11,659 nucleotides of DNA from JAJYTL01 sp046705265 (GTDB taxonomy: Bacteria; Pseudomonadota; Alphaproteobacteria; Ferrovibrionales; Ferrovibrionaceae). Position numbers and translations under genes: made by a program. The stretch lies in the NCBI GenBank assembly GCA_046705265.1, contig JBJKQL010000075.1, forward strand, positions 1-11,659. Reading direction: 5' to 3'. Positions 1 to 7,293 of this stretch are shown here, piece after piece; position 1 is the first letter of the stretch; each line of letters starts with the position of its first letter. Under the pieces are notes generated by a model. It made no database searches. It saw nothing but the letters and a program-made list of their open reading frames with translations, and was not told the origin of the DNA.

Positions 1-2
1 CG

Positions 3-512
3 CCGCTGATCCGCGCGGTGATGGATACCGCGGCGCAAATTTCGCGCGAGTTCGAGGAAGCGATCCAGCACGGCAAGATCACGCTCGGCCAGCTTTTCGA
101 CGAGAACTATCGCGAGATTCCGGGCACCAACCCGAAGCAATACGTAACCGACTACTTGGAATTGGTCGAGCGCATTGTGCCGCCGATCCAGGATCCGTTG
201 CTGAAGATCGACCCCCGTGTCAGCTTTTGCGTAGCGTGGGTGCGGAGCGGCTATCAGCCGGTCCATAACCCCGAGTATTGCAAGCCGCAGGGCAAGGATC
301 CGGAGTGGAACGCCGCCTATTGCCGCAACCGGCGGTTCTTCAAAGGCCGTGAATTGGACAAGGTGGCAGCGAGCACAAAGCCCTTCCTGCTTCAGACCTA
401 TCGCCGCAACATGGGTGGCGGCAAGTTCGCCCTGATGAAGCTTCTCTCGGCGCCGATCATCGTGCGCGGGCGCCACTGGGGCGCCGTCCGCATGGGGTTC
501 ACCCCCACCTGA
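3..512 (+). CDS. C-terminal part of a methyl-accepting chemotaxis-like protein (5' end outside window)
   Basis: The reading frame is open to the left edge, so this is the 3' end of a longer gene and the GTG/ATG near base 18 is not a true start. The visible 169 or so residues begin with a helix (AAQISREFEEAIQHG), the usual tail of a coiled-coil signalling region. A compact domain follows, with the landmarks LFDENY, IPGTNPKQY, PPIQDPLL, GYQPVHN, WNAAYCRNRRFF, FLLQTYRRNMGGG and a terminal VRGRHWGAVRMGF. I recognise this block as a conserved C-terminal domain found after the signalling domain in alphaproteobacterial chemoreceptors; this is from memory of the family, not a search. Its ligand is unknown. 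The common version has an acidic residue before the central GY, whereas here the string is WVRSGY, and the usual RD before MGGG is RN. The missing N-terminus would show whether the protein has transmembrane and MCP signalling domains. Confidence 0.7.
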   Translation, partial: PLIRAVMDTAAQISREFEEAIQHGKITLGQLFDENYREIPGTNPKQYVTDYLELVERIVPPIQDPLLKIDPRVSFCVAWVRSGYQPVHNPEYCKPQGKDPEWNAAYCRNRRFFKGRELDKVAASTKPFLLQTYRRNMGGGKFALMKLLSAPIIVRGRHWGAVRMGFTPT

Positions 513-558
513 GGCCCGGCGGCTGTCATGGTCACTAGCCATCCGTGACGAGCACGAG

Positions 559-592
559 ACGGCGCCATTCGGAGGAAGCCGAATGACGCCGT
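559..592 (-). terminator. Strong 14-bp hairpin downstream of rnpB
   Basis: The arms ACGGCGCCATTCGG (559-572) and CCGAATGACGCCGT (579-592) pair around a 6-base loop. The single mismatch is C-A if the plus strand is transcribed but a G-U wobble on the minus strand, so the structure fits minus-strand RNA better. It lies about 85 bases beyond the mature 3' end of rnpB and 47 bases beyond the chemoreceptor stop. Neither side has a run of U, so it is not a classical intrinsic terminator. It may stop or stabilise transcripts converging here. A second small hairpin (GCCGGC with a 3-base loop, 656-670) sits closer to rnpB. Confidence 0.35.
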
Positions 593-677
593 GCCGTAAG
601 AGGCTGATTTTGCGCCTCGCCCAATCGAGCAGGATCAGTAGCTGTGTTCCCCGGCGCCGGCATTGCCGGCGAAGAGG

Positions 678-1067
<390 letters not shown>

Positions 1068-1072
1068 TCCTC

Positions 1073-1101
1073 TAGGTAGGCCTTGGCGCCCAGTGGGTCA
1101 A
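1073..1101 (-). promoter_or_regulatory. Sigma-70-type promoter of rnpB
   Basis: Minus-strand TTGACC (1101-1096) and TACCTA (1078-1073) are separated by exactly 17 bases. The start of transcription, about seven bases after the -10 box, falls at 1066-1067, which is the 5' base of helix P1. The -35 box begins 14 bases after the amidase stop codon, so rnpB can be transcribed independently of the genes before it. Confidence 0.72.
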
Positions 1102-1114
1102 GCTGGGAGCGAGG

Positions 1115-1876
1115 TCAGCAAGGAGAGGACGACAAGGCGGCGAGGTGGAAGATGAGGCTGGTGGTTTCCGCATCCGCTCGGCCATCCACCTGTCGCGCGC
1201 GGAAGTGACGTTGAAACGCGGTAATCACCGCTGCCGTTCCGGGATCGAAGCAGCCGCTGCCGTCGATACTGTAGCCGACCGCAGCAAGGGCGAGCTGCAA
1301 GTCAATCACGCCGCCGCCAGCCATGCCGGGCTCGAGAATCGGGGCGGTAGCAGCGGGAGCGAAACCCGCCTCAGGCCACAGGCCTAGCCCGGCACGGGCG
1401 AGACGCGCCCAGTCGAAGTGTTCACCCGGATCTTGCTTTCGCAACGGTGCGACATCGGCGTGACCGAGCACGCGCTGCGGCGGAATGTCGTGTCTGGCGA
1501 CAATATTCTTGGCAAGCGTGACTAGGCATGTCATCTGCGCTTCCGTGAAGGGCGGCATGCCACCCTCGTGGCCAGGATTGGAAAGTTCAATGCCGATAGA
1601 GCGATCGTTGATATCGGTCGCGCCTTGCCAGGAGGCCCGTCCGGCATGCCAGGCACGGTTCTCCTCCGCAACCAAGGCGTAGACGATACCGCTCTCGTCG
1701 ATCAAGTAATGGGCGCTGACCTTGGCTCCGGGGTCGGAAAGACGGGCGAGCGCCGCTTCGGTGGTCGCCATTCCAGTATAGTGCAACAGCAGGATATCGA
1801 TCGCCCGGCCGTTGGATCTGGCATCATGGTTCGGTGACGGAAAGCAGCGAACATTGCGCTCAAGCCACTTCGGCAA
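1115..1876 (-). CDS. N-acetylmuramoyl-L-alanine amidase, AmpD-like, with C-terminal peptidoglycan-binding domain
   Basis: This is a zinc amidase that cuts the bond between N-acetylmuramic acid and the L-alanine of the stem peptide. Residues 25-155 are an Amidase_2 (AmpD/PGRP fold) domain. The likely zinc ligands are His32 (LLHYTGM), His139 (VLGHADV) and Asp149 (KQDP); Glu97 (GIELSN) and Lys147 match the catalytic Glu and Lys of AmpD. Residues about 185-245 form a peptidoglycan-binding three-helix domain (LQLALAAVGYSIDGSG, then VITAFQRHF). No signal peptide is visible, which suggests cytoplasmic recycling of anhydro-muropeptides, although a wall-remodelling role cannot be excluded. The start is TTG: no ATG or GTG lies upstream of the domain in this frame and a TGA closes the frame shortly before. 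A GGAAGG Shine-Dalgarno sits five bases ahead of the TTG, inside the preceding gene, whose last 17 bases this gene overlaps. Translational coupling is likely. Confidence 0.92.
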   Translation of the reverse strand: MPKWLERNVRCFPSPNHDARSNGRAIDILLLHYTGMATTEAALARLSDPGAKVSAHYLIDESGIVYALVAEENRAWHAGRASWQGATDINDRSIGIELSNPGHEGGMPPFTEAQMTCLVTLAKNIVARHDIPPQRVLGHADVAPLRKQDPGEHFDWARLARAGLGLWPEAGFAPAATAPILEPGMAGGGVIDLQLALAAVGYSIDGSGCFDPGTAAVITAFQRHFRARQVDGRADAETTSLIFHLAALSSSPC

Positions 1877-2171
1877 TTTTGCCTTCCAGATTATCGATGA
1901 TCACGGGCGCTTCAAAATAATCCACCGCGGGCTCGGCGCCATAGCGCTCCGCCACATAGGCACGCCATTCAGCAGTGAAGAGTTGTTCCGCCTGCTGGCG
2001 GGTCTGCCATAGATAGCACCCGCCAGCGGTGCCATCTGCATTCCAGAGATAATACTTCCGCACGAGGCCCGGAAGGGCGCGATAGCGGGGTGCCGTTTGT
2101 TTGAAAAGCGTGACGGCCTTGTCGCGGGTTGTGCCGGCCGGCAACTTAAAACGCACAATCGTGACGATCAT
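1860..2171 (-). CDS. YdhR-like small mono-oxygenase / dimeric alpha-beta barrel protein
   Basis: This 103-aa protein begins MIVTIVRFKLPAGTTRDKA, continues with FKQTAPRYRALPGLVRKYYLW and GGCYLWQTRQQAEQLF, and ends with a short strand (APVIIDNLEG). This is the pattern of the ferredoxin-like dimeric barrel family that includes E. coli YdhR, usually annotated as putative mono-oxygenase. The biochemical substrate is not known for most members. The start is supported by a GGGAGG Shine-Dalgarno five bases upstream; another ATG four bases earlier is out of frame. Its 3' end overlaps the amidase start by 17 bases, so the two are probably translated from one message. Nothing in the neighbourhood ties it to a specific pathway. 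Confidence 0.82.
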   Translation of the reverse strand: MIVTIVRFKLPAGTTRDKAVTLFKQTAPRYRALPGLVRKYYLWNADGTAGGCYLWQTRQQAEQLFTAEWRAYVAERYGAEPAVDYFEAPVIIDNLEGKIAEVA

Positions 2172-2532
2172 TCATGCCTCCCTGTCTTGCTGCGTGCGCC
2201 GTCCCGGCAGGGGGTTGGCTCAGAGAATCTCGCGATCGAACGCGTGGAATTACGAACAGAGTCAATCAAACGCACGTTAACCCGAAGTAGATCATTGTCG
2301 GCTGAGCCAGTGCGGTTCGCGCTCCCGATCTTCGCCGAATAGCCGCAATCTTACCATGCCGGGATTGGTGGCGCATCCCTCGCCGAAGGGGGCGTGTCTC
2401 ACTTTGAAATTTGCGGGTCGGCCCAACAGTGGCCATTCTCCGGCGCCAGCCGGGAGAGGTCCCGAGCCATATTGGGGCCTAGCGCATCGCCACTTTTCCT
2501 CGGACCGCTTTCGACCCTTGACGGCTGTTCCT
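2172..2532. other. Intergenic region between the acetyltransferase pseudogene and the YdhR-like gene
   Basis: No convincing gene lies in these 361 bases. Frames that stay open here are continuations or shadows of the frameshifted acetyltransferase. The stretch should contain the promoter for the YdhR-amidase pair, but no clear -35/-10 pair stands out. Visible structure: a GC-rich imperfect hairpin at 2439-2457 (CTCCGGC / GCCGGGAG with one bulge), a GGCC...GGCC stem at 2420-2433, and an 8-base inverted repeat TGGCTCAG (2216-2223) with CTGAGCCA (2302-2309) 78 bases apart. None has a U tract or a recognised identity. Confidence 0.5.
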
Positions 2533-3094
2533 TCAGTTGCCGCCAATCGAACGAATGATCCGCGCCGGATTTCCTCCGACCAGGGTATTGGGGGGAACGT
2601 CCTTGGTGACGACTGAGCCCGCAGCGACAACCGAGTTTTCGCCTATCGTCACCCCGCCGACAATCGTTGCGCTGGCCGCGACCCAGACGTTTCTCATCAA
2701 TGATGATGGGCTTTCCGATTGTGGCGGCGTGGCGCCGCGAAGGTTCAAGGGGATGGCCGGCCGTGATGATGCATACGTTTGGCCCGATCATCACATCGTC
2801 CGCGATGTCGAGGCCGCCAAGGTCATAAAAAGTGCGGTTCTGATTTACGAAGACATTACGTCCGACGCGGATTTCGTTCCCGCCGGCAGCATAGAATGGC
2901 GGGATCAGTATAAAGCTCTCGTCTACCTTTTTACCGGTGAGTTCGCTGAACAAGGTCCGAATTTCTTCTGCATCATTGAACGTCAGGCGGTTAAGCGCGG
3001 CGGTGATCGCCATCGCTCGTTTGATATTTGCCAACATGGCCGCTGATTCCGGCGTCCTGCCGTAAATTATCTTGGTGCCATCCTTTTTCGACAT
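2533..3094 (-). pseudogene. Frameshifted sugar O-acetyltransferase (maltose/galactoside acetyltransferase family, left-handed beta-helix)
   Basis: The intact protein would be about 187 aa, the usual size of maltose/galactoside/NodL O-acetyltransferases, which move acetyl from acetyl-CoA to a sugar hydroxyl. The N-terminal frame (from 3094) has the helical cap (YGRTPESAAMLANIKRAM), the hexapeptide stretch FVNQNRTFYDLGGLDIAD, and the loop ITAGHPL that carries the catalytic His. It then reads IGKPIIIDE and goes out of frame at an AAA run (2692-2690). The C-terminal frame resumes with NVWVAASATIVGGVTIGENS and ends with GNPARIIRS at 2535-2533, the classic end of the family. Removing one A gives a seamless DENVWV junction. 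The break is therefore a single inserted base in an otherwise well-preserved gene, either a very recent inactivation or a sequencing error. The ATG at 3094 has only a weak G-rich ribosome site. It stands 143 bases after the 54-aa gene on the same strand. Confidence 0.88.
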
Positions 3095-3122
3095 TCGCTA
3101 TTTGCCCCGGCCGGTCGTAGAG

Positions 3123-3140
3123 CGTGCGCTTCGGCGCACG
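3123..3140. repeat. Perfect 7-bp hairpin with TTCG loop
   Basis: CGTGCGC (3123-3129), TTCG, GCGCACG (3134-3140). The plus strand would give an extra-stable UUCG tetraloop; the minus strand gives a CGAA loop. It lies between the end of the 54-aa gene and the start of the acetyltransferase, both on the minus strand, so it may attenuate or separate their transcripts. No U tract follows on either strand. Confidence 0.45.
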
Positions 3141-3237
3141 AGGGTGGCACCGAGATGCGCCCAATGTAGCCACAAAGCGGAGGGGTCGGAACATGCCCAA
3201 CCCCGCCATTCAAACCGGGACACGACCCGAAGGAGGT

Positions 3238-3402
3238 CTATTCGAGAAGCCGACTCGATTTTCGGATTAGGCGCGTCAACTCTTCGCGCGCCTCGGCGAG
3301 GAGGCGGGCCACCTGCTCGCGCTCCCTGTCGCCGAGCTGGGTTTCGAGCAACCGCTCATAATGCGCGATATTGAGGCGAATGATCTCTGGACTCTCATCC
3401 AT
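3238..3402 (-). CDS. Small 54-aa helical/coiled-coil protein of unknown function
   Basis: The frame reads MDESPEIIRLNIAHYERLLE, then TQLGDREREQVARLLAEARE, ending LIRKSSRLLE and TAG. An AGGGA ribosome site lies eight bases before the ATG. The sequence is almost entirely amphipathic helix with leucines at heptad-like spacing (IIRLN, YERLLE, VARLLAEA, LTRLI), so it probably forms a short coiled coil or helical hairpin. I recall small alphaproteobacterial hypothetical proteins with the same LNIxHYxRLL opening and an RxxxxxLLAEAxxEL second half, but no function is known to me. It lacks a signal peptide and membrane segments. It is divergent from the oxoprolinase gene and is followed on its own strand by the TTCG hairpin. 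Proteins this short are often missed by gene callers. Confidence 0.68.
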   Translation of the reverse strand: MDESPEIIRLNIAHYERLLETQLGDREREQVARLLAEAREELTRLIRKSSRLLE

Positions 3403-3460
3403 CCGGCGATCCCTTGGTGAAGCCTCTTATCACGCTCGGAGAAGGTTAACGGCACGCCGC

Positions 3461-3482
3461 TCTAAAAGCAATCACTCTTAGA
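3461..3482. promoter_or_regulatory. Imperfect inverted repeat, possible operator in the divergent region
   Basis: The arms TCTAAAAG (3461-3468) and CTCTTAGA (3475-3482) pair around a 6-base centre with one mismatch. The mismatch becomes G-U if the minus strand is transcribed. It lies 59 bases ahead of the 54-aa gene and 154 bases ahead of the oxoprolinase start, in a locally AT-rich patch within the GC-rich 233-base divergent spacer. A 22-base dyad of this size fits a dimeric repressor or activator site, but no regulator gene is in the window. Confidence 0.3.
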
Positions 3483-3635
3483 TGCATTCAATAATAGCGG
3501 CTTCCATTCCGTTTGCCATCCCGTGCTATGGCCCCCTGCCGCCGCTGCGGGGTGGCTGGATGCCCTTTGGATCGCTTCGTTGACCACGCGCACGGCTTGC
3601 GCCAGATTGACTCCGAGCGAGGGGGCGGTGTCGTC

Positions 3636-6600
3636 ATGGTGCCTAAGAATCTAAGCAAAGAGTGGGAATTCTGGATCGACCGCGGCGGGACCTTTACGGA
3701 CCTTATCGCTCGCCGGCCCGACGGCACCATTCTCACGCATAAGTTGTTATCGGAAAACCCCGAGCGTTACCGGGATGCGGCACTTCAGGGTATCCGCGAG
3801 ATGCTAGGACTGGCGGATGGAGCGCCGCTCCCGACGGAGCGCATCCGTGTCGTCAAGATGGGGACGACGGTGGCGACGAACGCGCTTCTCGAACGCCGGG
3901 GCGAGCGCACGCTTCTTGTCACGACCAAGGGTTTCCGCGATCAGCTCCGCATCGGCTATCAGACCCGGCCCAAGCTCTTTGCCCTCGATATCCAACTTCC
4001 CGAGATGCTGTTCGAGCGGGTGCTCGAGGTCGAAGAGCGCGTCACCGCTGAGGGCAAGGTATCGGCGGTGCCCGATCTCGAAGCCGCGCGGCGGGGCCTT
4101 GCTCGCGCTTATGCCGATGGGATCCGTGCCTGTGCCATCGTGTTTCTTCATGCTTACCGCTATCCCGCCGCCGAACAGGCGGTTGCGGCGGTGGCCAAAG
4201 AGGTTGGCTTCACGCAGATTTCGGCCAGCCATGAGGTGAGCCCGCTCATGAAATACGTGCCGCGCGGCGATACCACTGTGGTCGACGCCTATCTCTCGCC
4301 GATTCTGCGCCGTTACGTCGATGATCTCGAACAGGAACTGAAGGGCACGCAGCTTCTCTTCATGCAATCGAACGGCGGTCTCAAGGATGCACATTTTTTC
4401 CGCGGCAAGGACGCCATTCTGTCCGGCCCCGCCGGCGGCGTCGTCGGTATGGTGCGGACCTCGAACATCGCCGGTTTCGGGCGCATCATCGGCTTCGACA
4501 TGGGTGGTACGTCGACCGACGTCAGCCATTTTGACGGCGAGTACGAGCGCACATTGGATAGCGAGGTCGCGGGGGTGCGCATCCGCGCACCGATGATGAG
4601 AATCCACACCGTCGCAGCGGGTGGCGGCTCGATTCTCGTCTTCGACGGCACGCGTTACCGCGTCGGACCGCAGTCGGCCGGCGCCGATCCGGGGCCAGCC
4701 TGCTACCGGCGGGGCGGGCCGCTCACCGTCACCGACTGCAACGTTATGCTGGGCAAGCTTGACCCGCGCTTTTTCCCCAAGGTCTTCGGCCCGACGGGCG
4801 ATCAGCCGCTCGATGCCGAGGTGGTGCAAAAGAAGTTTACGACGCTCGCGGAAGAGATTTCGGCAGCCACCGGAGACAAACGAACTCCGGAGCAGGTAGC
4901 CGATGGTTTTCTCAGCATCGCCGTCGACAACATGGCAAATGCGATCAAGAAGATTTCGGTCGCGCGCGGCTATGACACGACGCGCTATGTCTTGACCTGT
5001 TTTGGCGGCGCCGGAGGCCAGCATGCCTGCCTCGTTGCCGACGCGCTCGGTATCACGCAGGTTCTTCTGCATCCCTATGCCGGGGTGCTCTCGGCCTATG
5101 GCATGGGGCTTGCCGACCAACGCACCATGCGCGAGAAGACCGTGGAGATGCCGCTCGACGCTGCGGCACTGGGCAGCATCGAAGCTGAACTGGCCGCGCT
5201 CGCGGAGGAGACGAGCGACGATCTCCGGGCCCAAGGGGTCGCGCCCGACCAGGTCACGGTCGAGCGTCGGCTTCATCTGCGTTATGGCGGCTCCGACGTA
5301 CCCCTCGTCGTGCCCTTCGGCGACCTTGCTGCCGTTACCAGGGCGTTCGAGGCCGCGCACCGCCAGCGTTATGGGTTTATCTCCCCAGAGAAGAATCTGG
5401 TCGTCGAGGCGGTCGAGGCCGAAGCGATCGGCGCCGCAATGACGGTTGATGAACCCGAAACCGCCGTTGGCGCCGAGGGCCGCGCCGTGCCCGAGATAGC
5501 GCGGGGCCAAACCTTCATGGCGGGTACGTGGCGCGAGACGCCGGTGATCGACCGCGAAGCGATGCAGCCGGGCGACCGGGTTGCCGGGCCTGTCGTCATC
5601 GTCGAGCGTACGGGCACGACCGTGGTCGAACCCGGCTGGCAGGCGGAACTGACGTCCCGGCGGCATCTTCTTCTTGCCCGCACCCAAGCGCCTGCGCGGT
5701 CCTTCTCTGTCGGGACAAAAGTCGATCCGGTTCGGCTCGAGATCTTCAACAATCTGTTCATGTCGATCGCCGAGCAGATGGGCTCGGTGCTGGCCAATAC
5801 CGCCTACTCCGTGAATATCAAGGAGCGGCTGGATTTTTCCTGCGCGATCTTCGACCTCGAAGGCGAACTCGTCGCTAATGCGCCGCATGTGCCGGTTCAC
5901 CTCGGCTCGATGAGCGAGAGCATCAAAACCATCATCCGACGGCGTCGTGCCGAGATGCAGGCGGGCGATGTTTTTGTCCTGAACGCTCCTTATGACGGCG
6001 GCACACATCTTCCCGACGTCACTGTCGTGACACCGGTTTTTGATCGCGGCGGTAAAGCGCTTCTTTTTTATGTCGCGGCGCGCGGACATCACGCGGATAT
6101 CGGGGGCACGACGCCGGGTTCGATGCCGCCCAATAGCCAAAGCGTAGCCGAGGAAGGCATTCTGTTCGACAATTTTCAGCTCGTCGATCGCGGCCGCTTC
6201 CTCGAGCCAGAGGTCCGCGATCTGCTCGCGAGCGGCTCCTATCCGGCACGCAATCCGGCGCAGAACATCGCCGATCTCAAGGCGCAGATCGCGGCTTGCG
6301 AGAAGGGTGCCCAGGAACTCCGCCGCATGGTCGACCAGTTCGGTCTCGATGTGGTGCGCGCCTATATGAGCCATGTCCAGGACAATGCCGAGGAACAAGT
6401 GCGGCAGGTGATTACCCGGCTCAAGGATGGCAGTTTTGTCTATGCCATGGACGATGGGCACGAGATCGCGGTCAAGATCACGATCGATCGGGCGGCGCGT
6501 TCCGCAACCGTGGATTTCACCGGCACGAGTACCCAGCATCCAGGCAATTTCAATGCCCCGAAGGCGGTTGCCGTTGCGGCGGTGCTTTATGTCTTTCGTT

Positions 6601-7274
6601 GCCTCGTCGATACCGACATTCCGTTGAACGGCGGCTGTCTCAAGCCCTTGAACATCATTTTGCCGGAAGGCTCGATGCTGAACCCGCGTTATCCAGCGGC
6701 GGTGGTTGCCGGCAATGTCGAGACCAGCCAGTGCGTCACCGACACGCTGTTCGGTGCACTTGGGGTGCTCGCGGCGTCGCAGGGAACGATGAACAACCTG
6801 ACCTTCGGCAACAAGCACTATCAGTATTACGAAACGATCTGCGGCGGTGCTGGTGCGGGACCCGGCTTCAACGGCGCCGATGCCGTCCATACGCATATGA
6901 CCAATACCCGCCTCACCGATCCCGAAGTGTTGGAATGGCGCTTCCCGGTGTTGCTTGAAAGTTTCGAGATTCGTTGTGGTTCTGGGGGAGCGGGGCGCTG
7001 GCGGGGCGGCGACGGCGTCAGGCGGCGCATCCGATTTTTCGAGCCGATGACCGTGGCGCTACTCTCGAGCCACCGCAAGGTGCCGCCCTTCGGCGCTGCC
7101 GGCGGTGAGCCGGGTGAGGTCGGCCGGCAATGGGTCGAGCGCGCCGTGGGCGGCCTTGAACCGCTTGCCGGCTGCGATCAAGCGGAGCTTAAAGCTGACG
7201 ATGTGTTCGTCATCGAAACGCCGTCCGGGGGCGGCTACGGCAAGGCCGAAACGCGCAAGGCCGCGGCCGAGTAG
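3636..7274 (+). CDS. Fused HyuA-HyuB 5-oxoprolinase / hydantoinase
   Basis: This 1212-aa protein belongs to the ATP-dependent hydantoinase/oxoprolinase family. If a true 5-oxoprolinase, it hydrolyses 5-oxo-L-proline to L-glutamate with ATP in the cytoplasm. The HyuA half has the N-terminal domain (FWIDRGGTFTD at residues about 12-22, MGTTVATNALLER near 75, VPRGDTTVVDAYL near 200) and the ASKHA-type nucleotide-binding core (GFDMGGTSTDVSHF near 286-299, HTVAAGGGSI near 322, GGAGGQHACLVAD near 455). The HyuB half starts around residue 695 (VRLEIFNNLFMSIAEQMGS) and runs through FNAPKAVAVAAVLYVFRCLV and the glycine-rich GGAGAGPG and GSGGAGRWRGGDG loops to the end. The single-chain order and length match fused OPLAH-type enzymes rather than split hyuA/hyuB pairs, so hydantoin substrates are less likely but not excluded. 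I chose the ATG at 3636 because homology begins eight residues later and a GAGGGGG site precedes it; the frame is open back to 3513. No stop or frameshift breaks the 3.6 kb. Confidence 0.93.
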   Translation: MVPKNLSKEWEFWIDRGGTFTDLIARRPDGTILTHKLLSENPERYRDAALQGIREMLGLADGAPLPTERIRVVKMGTTVATNALLERRGERTLLVTTKGFRDQLRIGYQTRPKLFALDIQLPEMLFERVLEVEERVTAEGKVSAVPDLEAARRGLARAYADGIRACAIVFLHAYRYPAAEQAVAAVAKEVGFTQISASHEVSPLMKYVPRGDTTVVDAYLSPILRRYVDDLEQELKGTQLLFMQSNGGLKDAHFFRGKDAILSGPAGGVVGMVRTSNIAGFGRIIGFDMGGTSTDVSHFDGEYERTLDSEVAGVRIRAPMMRIHTVAAGGGSILVFDGTRYRVGPQSAGADPGPACYRRGGPLTVTDCNVMLGKLDPRFFPKVFGPTGDQPLDAEVVQKKFTTLAEEISAATGDKRTPEQVADGFLSIAVDNMANAIKKISVARGYDTTRYVLTCFGGAGGQHACLVADALGITQVLLHPYAGVLSAYGMGLADQRTMREKTVEMPLDAAALGSIEAELAALAEETSDDLRAQGVAPDQVTVERRLHLRYGGSDVPLVVPFGDLAAVTRAFEAAHRQRYGFISPEKNLVVEAVEAEAIGAAMTVDEPETAVGAEGRAVPEIARGQTFMAGTWRETPVIDREAMQPGDRVAGPVVIVERTGTTVVEPGWQAELTSRRHLLLARTQAPARSFSVGTKVDPVRLEIFNNLFMSIAEQMGSVLANTAYSVNIKERLDFSCAIFDLEGELVANAPHVPVHLGSMSESIKTIIRRRRAEMQAGDVFVLNAPYDGGTHLPDVTVVTPVFDRGGKALLFYVAARGHHADIGGTTPGSMPPNSQSVAEEGILFDNFQLVDRGRFLEPEVRDLLASGSYPARNPAQNIADLKAQIAACEKGAQELRRMVDQFGLDVVRAYMSHVQDNAEEQVRQVITRLKDGSFVYAMDDGHEIAVKITIDRAARSATVDFTGTSTQHPGNFNAPKAVAVAAVLYVFRCLVDTDIPLNGGCLKPLNIILPEGSMLNPRYPAAVVAGNVETSQCVTDTLFGALGVLAASQGTMNNLTFGNKHYQYYETICGGAGAGPGFNGADAVHTHMTNTRLTDPEVLEWRFPVLLESFEIRCGSGGAGRWRGGDGVRRRIRFFEPMTVALLSSHRKVPPFGAAGGEPGEVGRQWVERAVGGLEPLAGCDQAELKADDVFVIETPSGGGYGKAETRKAAAE

Positions 7275-7293
7275 CGCCGTCACCGGAGACGCT

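Noticed and set aside
2292..2630. 112-codon minus-strand ORF across the acetyltransferase 3' end
   Set aside because: It overlaps the conserved C-terminal acetyltransferase frame and has no ribosome site or family features.
3580..3608. TTGACC-17-CAGATT as oxoprolinase promoter
   Set aside because: The -10 box matches consensus at only three of six positions, so I do not list it as a feature.
3513..3635. Upstream 41-codon extension of the oxoprolinase
   Set aside because: The extension is cysteine- and arginine-rich, has no family similarity, and contains the ribosome site used by the ATG at 3636.
3804..6896. 1030-codon open frame on the minus strand opposite the oxoprolinase
   Set aside because: It is a shadow of a GC-rich gene with strong codon bias. 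Its translation is full of Arg, His and Asp with no recognisable domain, while the plus strand encodes a full-length known enzyme.
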